Of a stretch of DNA of 47,784 nt, positions 40,969 through 47,784 are shown in pieces. The notes under the pieces are model-generated. The model saw nothing but the letters and a program-made list of their open reading frames with translations, was not told where the DNA came from and did not search any database. The stretch covers positions 1-47,784 of the forward strand of contig DRZV01000093.1 of the NCBI GenBank assembly GCA_011375465.1, in the 5' to 3' direction. Origin of the DNA: Neomoorella mulderi (GTDB lineage: Bacteria; Bacillota; DSM-521; Neomoorellales; Neomoorellaceae). Made by a program: the position numbers and the translations under genes. How positions within the stretch are numbered: the first letter of the stretch is position 1; the number at the start of each line of letters is the position of its first letter.

Positions 40969-41880
40969 GTGAAGATTTTGCACCATCCGGTGATGGCTCA
41001 GGAGGTGATAAAATATTTGGACCCCCAGCCAGGGGAGGTCTTCGTGGACGGGACCCTGGGTTTGGGAGGTCATAGCCTCCTTCTGCTCCCCAGGCTTCTC
41101 CCCGGGGGGCATCTTATAGGAATCGACCAGGATCAGCAGGCCCTCTCCTTGGCCCAGCAGCGGCTTTCCCCCTGGTCCTCTTCCGTTACCCTTGTTCATG
41201 GCAATTTTAGATATTTAAAAAAAATACTGGAAAATCTGGGGATAAAGAGGGTAAATGGGCTCCTTCTGGACGTGGGGATCTCCTCCTACCAGCTGGAGAG
41301 GGGGGATAGGGGTTTTTCCTATCAGCGGGAAGGGCCTCTGGATATGCGCATGGACCCCACCCAACCCCTGACCGCAGCAGAAATAGTCAATACCTGGAGC
41401 GAAGAGGAGTTGGCCCGGGTCATCCGAGAATATGGAGAAGAGAGATGGGCCAGGCGGATAGCCCGGTTTATCGTGAAGGCCAGGGAGAGATCCCCCCTCC
41501 TCACCACCGGTCAGCTGGTGGAGGTGATCAAGGCAGCCATACCCGCTGCTGCCCGGAGGAGGGGACCCCATCCCGCCAAGAGGACCTTTCAGGCCCTGAG
41601 GATAGCGGTGAACGACGAGCTGGGTGCCCTGGAAGAGGTCTTGGAGCAGCTGCCGGAAATACTGGAGCCCGGGGGAAGGGTGGCCATCATTTCTTTCCAT
41701 TCTTTGGAGGACAGGCTGGTGAAGAGGGCCTTCCTACGCTGGCGCCGGGAGGGAATCTTGGAGATCTTGACTCCTAAGCCCGTTATCCCCACGGAGGAGG
41801 AGATAGCGCAAAACCCCAGGGCTAGGAGCGCCAAACTCCGGACTGCCCGGAGAGTTCTAAAGGAGGGGGAGGAAGAGTAG
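40969..41880 (+). CDS. rsmH: 16S rRNA m4C1402 methyltransferase
   Basis: Methylates N4 of C1402 in 16S rRNA. Motifs: HHPVMAQEVIKYLDPQPGEV at the N-terminus, SAM site DGTLGLGGHSLLLL, IGIDQDQQALSLA, then LLLDVGISSYQLERGDRGFSY and the C-terminal RRGPHPAKRTFQALRIAVND and SFHSLEDRLVKRAF. 303 aa, normal. Start at 40969 with AAGGAAG upstream, six bases after mraZ. Intact. Confidence 0.95.
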   Translation: MKILHHPVMAQEVIKYLDPQPGEVFVDGTLGLGGHSLLLLPRLLPGGHLIGIDQDQQALSLAQQRLSPWSSSVTLVHGNFRYLKKILENLGIKRVNGLLLDVGISSYQLERGDRGFSYQREGPLDMRMDPTQPLTAAEIVNTWSEEELARVIREYGEERWARRIARFIVKARERSPLLTTGQLVEVIKAAIPAAARRRGPHPAKRTFQALRIAVNDELGALEEVLEQLPEILEPGGRVAIISFHSLEDRLVKRAFLRWRREGILEILTPKPVIPTEEEIAQNPRARSAKLRTARRVLKEGEEE

Positions 41881-41883
41881 GCT

Positions 41884-42363
41884 ATGTTGGCAGCATCTCA
41901 AAGGCAGGGGGCCAAAGGGTTTTCGGTTTCCCCTGGTACCAGGTCTTTGCCCCGCACCTGGAAAAGGTTTCGGCGGAGGTTGGTATTTATATCAGGCCTC
42001 ATCCTGTTTTTGGCCCTCACCTTCGGTAAGGCCTATCTTTCCATGCAGGTGGTGCTTAAAGGTTACCAGCTGGAGGACCTGAAAAGGGAGATATATCTTA
42101 TAAAAAGGGAAAACGAACAGCTGCAGAAGGAGACGGCCCGCCTTAAAACTCCGGAAAGGATAGCCCAAGTGGCTACAGGTCGGCTGGGGATGGGGGAGCC
42201 CAGCTCGGAACAGATATGCTACTGCCCTCCTGAAGCCAGGGAGGAAAGCAGAGGATCATCAGGTTCGGCTTCCAGCCAGACACGGGCAGAGGGAAACAGC
42301 TGGCTGGTGGTTTTTTCCAGGGCCCTGCAGGGATGGCTGCAAGATGAAGGGGCTGGGATTTAA
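41884..42363 (+). CDS. ftsL: Cell division protein FtsL-like
   Basis: Bitopic division protein. Basic N-terminus (RTWKRFRRRL), one membrane helix (about residues 34-53), then a leucine-zipper coiled coil: LEDLKREIYLIKRENEQLQKE. KTPERIAQVATGRLGM is the family's post-zipper motif. The 159-aa length includes an unusual Ser/Glu-rich tail after residue 100. Weakly conserved as a family, but position between rsmH and ftsI is decisive. ATG three bases after rsmH. Confidence 0.85.
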   Translation: MLAASQRQGAKGFSVSPGTRSLPRTWKRFRRRLVFISGLILFLALTFGKAYLSMQVVLKGYQLEDLKREIYLIKRENEQLQKETARLKTPERIAQVATGRLGMGEPSSEQICYCPPEAREESRGSSGSASSQTRAEGNSWLVVFSRALQGWLQDEGAGI

Positions 42364-42393
42364 AACCTAGAAAACCTAGGAGGTGGGAAAGGG

Positions 42394-44529
42394 ATGGCGG
42401 TAACCGCGGGGTTTGAGGTGCGCCGGCGGTTGACCTGGGTTTTCCTGATCCTCGCCTGCGGCTTTATTGTTATCCTCTTTCGCCTGGCCTGGTTGCAATT
42501 CGTAAAGGGCGGCGAATTGCAGAAGCGGGCCTTGGAGAACCGGCTCTCGGTAATGCCCGTGACCGCCAGGAGGGGTATAATTTACGACCGCCAGGGGCGG
42601 GAGCTGGCCGTCAACATAACCAGCGATTATGTGGGGGCCTTCCCGCCGGAGGTAAAGGCCTCGGGCAGGGCTGAGGAGATAGCTGCCAAATTATCAGAAA
42701 TCCTAAACCTCCCCCACGACACGGTTCTGGAAAAGATCACCCGGAACACGGGCTTTGAATTCATAGCCCGCCAGATCGACTATGAGCAGGCGAAAAGGAT
42801 CAAAGAACTGCAGTTGCCCGGCATTGAAGTGGTCCCCGAGAGCCGCCGCTATTATCCCAACGGAATGCTGGCTGCCCATGTGCTGGGATTCACCGGGGTG
42901 GATAATCAGGGGTTAGAAGGCCTGGAGGCCATGTTCGATAAAGAGCTTTCCGGAGAAAAGGGAAAAATCGTGCTGGAGATAGATGCCCACGGAAGGGAGA
43001 TCCCCAGGGCCCTTCACCGCTACATCCCCCCTCGGGACGGCCATAATCTGGTACTGACTATAGATCAGACCATCCAGTATATAGCTGAAAGGGAGCTGGA
43101 CCGCCTCATGGCCAGTCCCACCAAGCCCGCCAGGGCCCATGTGATAATTATGGACCCCAAGACGGGCGAGATCCTGGCCATGGCCAGCAGGCCCGCCTTC
43201 GACCCCAACCGCTACTCCCAGTACCCCCGGGAACTATGGGGCAACCCGGTGGTCAGGGACGCCTTTGAACCGGGGTCCTGTTTTAAAATCATAACCGCTG
43301 CCGCTGCCCTGGAGGAGGGGGTGGTAAAGCCCCAAGACCGCTTCTACTGCCCCGGATATATAAAGGTAGGGGGAAACACCATCCACTGCTGGCTCCACGA
43401 GGGCCACGGCAGCGAGACCTTTGCCGAAGGAGTGAAAAATTCCTGCAACCCTGTTTTTGTCCAGATAGCCCTCAGGCTGGAAGAAAAGAAAAAAGGGCTC
43501 TTTTATCGCTACATCAAGGCCTTCGGTTTTGGGGCCCCTACAGGGATAGAGATAACAGGGGAGAGCGCAGGTTTCTTAATTCCAGAAAACGAATTAAAAC
43601 CCATAAATATAGCCACCATAGGAATAGGCCAGGGGATAGCCGTTACCCCTCTGCAGCTGATAACAGCGGTGGCGGCGGTGGCCAACGGAGGACAGCTGAT
43701 CCGCCCCTACCTGGTCAAGGAGATAACCGATCCCGAAGGTAGGACCGTAAAGAAAATAGAACCTCAGGTGATCCGCAGGGTTGTCTCCCCCACCACCTGT
43801 AGGGTTTTGGGGGAAATGTTGGAGTTGGTGGTGAGCGAGGGCACGGGGAGGAACGCCTATATACCCGGATACCGGGTGGGAGGGAAAACAGGGACAGCCC
43901 AGAAACCCGGTCCCGGAGGTTATGTGGAGGGCAAATACGTGGCTTCTTTCATAGGGTATGCTCCGGTCAACGATCCCCAGGTGGTGGCCCTGGTCAGCGT
44001 CGATGAACCCCAGGGATATCCCTATTACGGCGGGATGGTGGCTGCCCCCCTATTCCAGCGCATGATCACCGACGTGCTCCACTATCTTAAAGTGCCTCCC
44101 CAGCAGGTCCCCAAACCAAAGGAAGGAGAAGCTCCCCTTCCCCTGGTGAAGGTTCCCCCGGTGGTGGGGATGGATAGGGAAGCTGCCAAAGGTCAAATAG
44201 AAAGGGCGGGATTGAAGGTCAGACTGGAAGGCCAGGGGAACAGGGTGAAGGCCCAGGTGCCCAGGCCCGGGGTAGAAGTCCCTTCCGGCACCACCGTCAT
44301 CCTCTATCTGGAGGGAGAAGAAGGAAAGCCCAAGGTCTCCGTGCCTTCGGTGAGGGGTCTGCGCTTGCAGGAGGCCGCAGAAGTCTTAGAAGCCTTTGGA
44401 TTGAATCTTGTCCCTTCTGGAAAGGGTCGGGCGGTGGAGCAGGAGCCACCTCCAGGCGCCGGGGTAGACCCGGGAACCCAGATAAAGGTGAGATTCAGCG
44501 AGATATTTCCAGAGGATAAAGGACCCTAA
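42394..44529 (+). CDS. Penicillin-binding protein 2/SpoVD-type transpeptidase with PASTA domains
   Basis: Class B PBP of division or spore cortex. One membrane helix (about residues 14-33), the dimerisation domain, then the transpeptidase: nucleophile S295 in EPGSCFKIITAAAALEEG (SxxK with K298), S350-C351-N352 in KNSCNPVF, and K498-T499-G500 in GGKTGTAQ. Two PASTA repeats end the protein (VPPVVGMDREAAKGQIERAG and VPSVRGLRLQEAAEVLEAFG). 711 aa, normal. PASTA in a mra-cluster PBP suggests SpoVD, but FtsI of some Clostridia also has it, so ftsI versus spoVD is undecided. Cys follows the catalytic Ser where Thr is commoner. ATG start with AGGTGGGAAAGGG. Confidence 0.9.
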   Translation: MAVTAGFEVRRRLTWVFLILACGFIVILFRLAWLQFVKGGELQKRALENRLSVMPVTARRGIIYDRQGRELAVNITSDYVGAFPPEVKASGRAEEIAAKLSEILNLPHDTVLEKITRNTGFEFIARQIDYEQAKRIKELQLPGIEVVPESRRYYPNGMLAAHVLGFTGVDNQGLEGLEAMFDKELSGEKGKIVLEIDAHGREIPRALHRYIPPRDGHNLVLTIDQTIQYIAERELDRLMASPTKPARAHVIIMDPKTGEILAMASRPAFDPNRYSQYPRELWGNPVVRDAFEPGSCFKIITAAAALEEGVVKPQDRFYCPGYIKVGGNTIHCWLHEGHGSETFAEGVKNSCNPVFVQIALRLEEKKKGLFYRYIKAFGFGAPTGIEITGESAGFLIPENELKPINIATIGIGQGIAVTPLQLITAVAAVANGGQLIRPYLVKEITDPEGRTVKKIEPQVIRRVVSPTTCRVLGEMLELVVSEGTGRNAYIPGYRVGGKTGTAQKPGPGGYVEGKYVASFIGYAPVNDPQVVALVSVDEPQGYPYYGGMVAAPLFQRMITDVLHYLKVPPQQVPKPKEGEAPLPLVKVPPVVGMDREAAKGQIERAGLKVRLEGQGNRVKAQVPRPGVEVPSGTTVILYLEGEEGKPKVSVPSVRGLRLQEAAEVLEAFGLNLVPSGKGRAVEQEPPPGAGVDPGTQIKVRFSEIFPEDKGP

Positions 44530-44594
44530 AGACCCTTTTCCCCCTCTGGATTCCGTGATAAGCTAAGAAGTGGACGCTGGGAGGGGGTATCCGA

Positions 44595-46103
44595 TTGCAG
44601 GTGGCAGATCTCATACCTGTTGTGGAGGCCGAGGATTGGGGGGGGCCTCTCACCCTTCCCCTAGTGGGGCTCCATTACCATTCCAAGGAGATAAAACCTG
44701 GCCATCTCTTCGTGGCCATCAAGGGTTTTGTAACTGACGGTCACCTGTATGTGCCTGAAGCCATAGAGAAGGGCGCCAAAGCGGTGATCCTGGAGAGGGA
44801 GGTGCCCCTGCCCCCCCAGGTAGCCTGGATAAAAGTCAAGGACAGCCGCCAAGCCCTGGGTCGGGCTTCGGCTTTTTTCTACAATTTTCCTTCCCACAGG
44901 TTGAGGCTCTTCGGCATTACCGGTACCAACGGTAAAACCACCGTGGCCCATCTTTTAGAGGCCATCCTGAAGGCAGGGGGCCGAGCCCCGGCCTTGCTGG
45001 GCACCATTGTCAACAGGTGGGGGGAAAAAATTCAGCCCAGCAAGCACACCACCGTGGAATCCCTAGATCTGCAGCGCATATTTAAAGAATTGGACGAAGC
45101 CCAAATCACCCAGGTGGTCATGGAGGTTTCTTCCCACGCCTTAACCCTTAAACGCTTGGAAGGCACCGAAATGGACGTGGGTGTATTTACCAATTTGTCT
45201 CCCGAGCATTTGGACTTCCACCGGGATATGGAGGACTATTTCCAGAGCAAGCTCCTCCTTTTTAAAAATCTCACGCATGGAGTTAAAAAGGATCCCAAAT
45301 ACGGGGTCGTCAACAGGGATGACCCATGGGGCCTGCGCCTGTTGGGCTGTTTAAAGGAGATGGGGGTTCCCTTTGTTACCTATGGCCTTTCCCCCCAGGC
45401 GGAGGTAAGGGCGGAGAGGATCTTTTTGGGACCCCAGGGTACCGGCTTTGAACTCATCTGGCCCCAGGGCAGGGCCTGGGTGGAGCTGAAGCTTATAGGG
45501 GAATTCAATATTTATAACGCCCTGGCCGCCTTCGCTTTAGCCTGGCAGGAGGGCATAGAACCCCACGTGGCCCTTCAGGCCCTTTCTTCCTTCCCGGGGG
45601 TACCGGGCCGGATGGAAAGGATTTGCCAGGGGCAACCCTTCAGCGTGATAGTGGACTATGCCCACACTCCCGACGGACTGGAAAAGGTTTTAAAAAACGT
45701 CCGGCACTTCACCTCCAACAGGGTTATAACAGTATTCGGCTGCGGGGGCGATAGGGACGCCAGCAAGAGGCCCCTGATGGGCAGGGCTGCCGTCCAGTGG
45801 AGCCATCTGGTGGTGATCACCTCTGACAATCCCCGGGATGAAGATCCCCTGAAAATAATCGAAGATATTTTGCCCGGAGTGAAAGGGGTACCTGGATCGG
45901 CCTATAAAGTCATCCCCCACCGCCGGGAGGCCATCGCCTTTGCCCTGAGGGAGGCCCAGCCGGGGGATACGGTGCTGATAGCGGGGAAGGGGCATGAAAA
46001 CTACCAAATAGTCAAGGGCAAATACCTCCCCTTCGACGATAGGGCGGTGGCCAGGGAAGAACTCCGGTCCCTAGGATACGGGGGTGAAGCCCCATGTTCG
46101 TAG
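44595..46103 (+). CDS. murE: UDP-MurNAc-tripeptide synthetase (meso-diaminopimelate type)
   Basis: Adds the third amino acid to UDP-MurNAc-L-Ala-D-Glu. N-terminal substrate domain, then the P-loop FGITGTNGKTTVAHLLEAIL, the catalytic TTVESLDLQRIF, and MEVSSHALTLKRL. C-terminal domain holds VDYAHTPDGLEKVL and the specificity motif TSDNPRDEDPLKII; DNPR indicates meso-diaminopimelate. 502 aa. TTG start with GGGAGGGGG upstream. It overlaps murF by ten bases. Intact. Confidence 0.94.
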   Translation: MQVADLIPVVEAEDWGGPLTLPLVGLHYHSKEIKPGHLFVAIKGFVTDGHLYVPEAIEKGAKAVILEREVPLPPQVAWIKVKDSRQALGRASAFFYNFPSHRLRLFGITGTNGKTTVAHLLEAILKAGGRAPALLGTIVNRWGEKIQPSKHTTVESLDLQRIFKELDEAQITQVVMEVSSHALTLKRLEGTEMDVGVFTNLSPEHLDFHRDMEDYFQSKLLLFKNLTHGVKKDPKYGVVNRDDPWGLRLLGCLKEMGVPFVTYGLSPQAEVRAERIFLGPQGTGFELIWPQGRAWVELKLIGEFNIYNALAAFALAWQEGIEPHVALQALSSFPGVPGRMERICQGQPFSVIVDYAHTPDGLEKVLKNVRHFTSNRVITVFGCGGDRDASKRPLMGRAAVQWSHLVVITSDNPRDEDPLKIIEDILPGVKGVPGSAYKVIPHRREAIAFALREAQPGDTVLIAGKGHENYQIVKGKYLPFDDRAVAREELRSLGYGGEAPCS

Positions 46104-47494
46104 CTCCTGCGGGAGAGATATGCCGTATAACCGGAGGCAGGCTGCTGGCAGGGGATCCCCAAAGGGTGGCAAGGGGCATAAGCACCGACACCCGAACCCT
46201 GGAGAGGGACATGGCCTTCATAGCCCTCCGGGGGAGCCGGTGGGACGGCCACAATTTCATACCCGTGGCCGTGGATAAGGGTGCGGCCGTTGTTCTGGCG
46301 GAGGATTTTAAACCCGAGATCAGGGACAGGGGGAAAGACACGGCCCTCATCCAGGTGGAGGATACCCTTAGGGCCTTGGGCCAGCTGGCTGCCCATCACC
46401 GGCGGGAAAATTTTCAGGGAGTGATGGTGGCGGTGACCGGGTCCAGCGGCAAGACCACCACCAAAAACCTGGTGGCTGCTGTGCTTTCCCTCCGGTACAG
46501 CACATTGAAGAGCCCCTCCAGTTTCAACAACGAGATCGGCCTTCCCCTGACCCTCCTCTCCCTGGAGCCCCATCACCAGGCCGCGGTGGTGGAGATGGCC
46601 ATGAGGGGGCTGGGGGAAATCGCCTATCTCTGTTCTCTGGCCCGGCCCCAGGTTGGCGTTATCACCAATATAGGTACTGCCCATCTGGGCCGCTTGGGCT
46701 CTTTGGAAAACATAGCCAAGGCCAAAGGGGAATTGATCCATAGCCTTCCCCCTGAGGGCTGGGCCATACTCAATAGGGACGATCTCCGTTGCCGCCAGCT
46801 GGCCCTGGAAGCCCCTTGCCCGGCAATACTCTTCGGCCAAAACCCTGAATGCCAGGTGAGGGTTGAGGGCATAAAAAACAAGGGGCTGGCAGGGGTGGAG
46901 GCCACGGTCAGCTTTTCGGGGGAAAGGATAGGGGTCTTGCTTCCGGTTCCGGGGCTGCACAATGTATATAACGCCCTGGCTGCCCTGGCCGTGGGTTGGG
47001 TCTTGGGAATCCCCCCTAAAGCCATGGCCGATGCCTTCAACCCCTGGCCCCAGGAGGCCCTCCGTCAAGAATTCCGCCCTGGGCCCCGGGGTTGCCTTGT
47101 TTTCAATGACTCCTACAACGCCAACCCCGATTCCATGCGGGCTGCCCTGGATACCCTGGCCTCCCTGCCCGGCCAGAGGAAGATGGCGGTGCTGGGCCAG
47201 ATGGCGGAATTGGGGGAAGCTGCCCCCCGCTACCACCGGGACATAGGCTTTTATGCCGCCAGGAGAGGTCTTCACCGACTTATCCTGTTGGGTCCTTATG
47301 GGGAGGATACGGCAGCCGGGGCCCTGCAGGGGGGTATGGATCCTGAGGAGGTAAAGGTATGCCGTTACAGAGAGGAGGCACTGCAATACCTGAAAGACGT
47401 GAAACAAGGCGATGTGGTTCTCTTCAAAGGTTCCCGCCAGGCGGAAGTGGACAGAGTCCTGGCCCTCTGGGAGGCTGAAAGGGATGATCTGTAA
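46094..47494 (+). CDS. murF: UDP-MurNAc-pentapeptide synthetase
   Basis: Adds D-Ala-D-Ala to the tripeptide nucleotide. N-terminal GISTDTRTLERDMAFIALRG, P-loop VTGSSGKTTTKNLVAAVL, the middle domain motifs NNEIGLPLTLLSLEP and VEMAMRGLGEIAYL, NIGTAHLGRLGS, and C-terminal FNDSYNANPDSMRAALDTLA. 466 aa, normal. ATG starts inside the murE end. It overlaps mraY by 11 bases. A 577-codon open frame on the other strand over the same region is only a shadow of this codon usage. Intact. Confidence 0.95.
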   Translation: MFVAPAGEICRITGGRLLAGDPQRVARGISTDTRTLERDMAFIALRGSRWDGHNFIPVAVDKGAAVVLAEDFKPEIRDRGKDTALIQVEDTLRALGQLAAHHRRENFQGVMVAVTGSSGKTTTKNLVAAVLSLRYSTLKSPSSFNNEIGLPLTLLSLEPHHQAAVVEMAMRGLGEIAYLCSLARPQVGVITNIGTAHLGRLGSLENIAKAKGELIHSLPPEGWAILNRDDLRCRQLALEAPCPAILFGQNPECQVRVEGIKNKGLAGVEATVSFSGERIGVLLPVPGLHNVYNALAALAVGWVLGIPPKAMADAFNPWPQEALRQEFRPGPRGCLVFNDSYNANPDSMRAALDTLASLPGQRKMAVLGQMAELGEAAPRYHRDIGFYAARRGLHRLILLGPYGEDTAAGALQGGMDPEEVKVCRYREEALQYLKDVKQGDVVLFKGSRQAEVDRVLALWEAERDDL

Positions 47495-47784
47495 AGGCTT
47501 TCTTCTCTCCTTCATGCTCACCTTGATCCTGGGCCTTCCCTGGATCTGGATATTGAGGAGACTGAAGATGGGGCAGATGGTGCGCTCCGATGGCCCCCAG
47601 ACCCATTGGGGTAAGAAGGGAACCCCCACCATGGGCGGGCTGATATTCCTGTCAGCCATAAGCCTGGCACTCCTATTGGATCCCACTCCCCTGAACGTTT
47701 TTGCTCTGCTCCTGACCTGGGGATATGCCCTCATAGGGCTGGCGGACGATGCTTTAAAGGTGGTCTTTCGAAGGCCTTTGGGCC
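47484..47784 (+). CDS. mraY: Phospho-N-acetylmuramoyl-pentapeptide transferase (partial, cut by window end)
   Basis: Transfers phospho-MurNAc-pentapeptide to undecaprenyl phosphate, giving lipid I. The first 100 residues are seen: a membrane helix starting FMLTLILGLPWIWI, the loop motif GQMVRSDGPQTHWGKKGTPTMGGLIF, and the Asp pair LADDALKVV of the active site. ATG 47484 lies in the murF 3' end, giving MICKGFLLS. It runs off the right edge of the window. Confidence 0.93.
   Translation, partial: MICKGFLLSFMLTLILGLPWIWILRRLKMGQMVRSDGPQTHWGKKGTPTMGGLIFLSAISLALLLDPTPLNVFALLLTWGYALIGLADDALKVVFRRPLG

Noticed and set aside
46001..47734. 577-codon open frame on the minus strand
   Set aside because: It lies antisense to intact murF and mraY, has low-complexity Gly/Pro/His composition and no recognisable domain; it is a shadow of the GC-biased codons.
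1..47784. CRISPR arrays, insertion sequences, prophage, attachment sites
   Set aside because: No repeat-spacer pattern, transposase, integrase or terminal inverted repeats were found on reading through.

Overview
The window looks like a chromosome segment of an anaerobic, spore-forming Firmicute of the class Clostridia, fairly GC-rich and possibly thermophilic. The basis is the gene content: a selenium-dependent glycine reductase subunit, an Hdr-Flx electron-transfer operon carrying two in-frame UGA codons read here as selenocysteine, an alpha/beta spore protein gene, FliY-type flagellar switch genes, a PASTA-containing SpoVD/FtsI-type PBP, and class A RNase P RNA. I cannot name genus or species from sequence alone.

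Layout. 1-1006: 3' part of grdD. 1037-3893: a frameshifted DUF523 gene, rnhA, an Fe-S flavoprotein-like reductase, a dGTPase-like gene and a 47-residue membrane ORF. 4082-7243: dnaG-rpoD, then tRNA-Asn and a CAU tRNA behind a clear sigma-A promoter. 7313-9576: Nif3-like gene, zinc-ribbon coiled-coil gene and rnpB. 9669-14680: a tightly packed operon of glutamate dehydrogenase, mtnA, a class II aldolase, mtnP and ahcY, which reads as an oxygen-independent methylthioadenosine/S-adenosylhomocysteine salvage unit. 14673-20560: S66 peptidase (two frameshifts), htpX, dedA, yigZ, cinA, a small membrane ORF and htrA. 20615-23863: a chemotaxis/flagellar switch cluster (cheR, cheC, cheY, fliM, fliY) in which every gene except cheC is broken. 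23896-26811: a frameshifted spore protein gene, a frameshifted stress-protein-like gene, a geranylgeranyl reductase-like flavoprotein and a Na/Pi cotransporter with an amber stop. 26927-34268: hdrC-hdrB-hdrA(Sec)-flxD(Sec)-flxC-flxB-flxA plus a PHP phosphoesterase. 34280-38149: a yybP-ykoY (Mn2+) riboswitch with terminator, a CaCA exchanger and a P2-type ATPase with an early amber stop. 38273-40377: a Fur-family regulator, a TPR protein and a ROK glucokinase. 40466-47784: MraZ-box promoter and mraZ-rsmH-ftsL-ftsI/spoVD-murE-murF-mraY (cut by the window end).

Four signals stand out. (1) Two adjacent genes, hdrA and flxD, each have one in-frame UGA exactly where the family has a conserved Cys, and each UGA is followed at the right distance by a SECIS-like hairpin. 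(2) A manganese-type riboswitch overlaps an intrinsic terminator ahead of a cation export operon. (3) Eleven genes carry frameshifts, nonsense codons or deletions. All are dispensable functions (motility, spore, transport, stress), while information-processing and cell-wall genes are intact. This looks like genuine gene decay, though read or assembly error cannot be excluded by eye. (4) The mtnP-mtnA-aldolase set lacks any oxygen-dependent methionine salvage gene and fits the anaerobic DHAP shunt.
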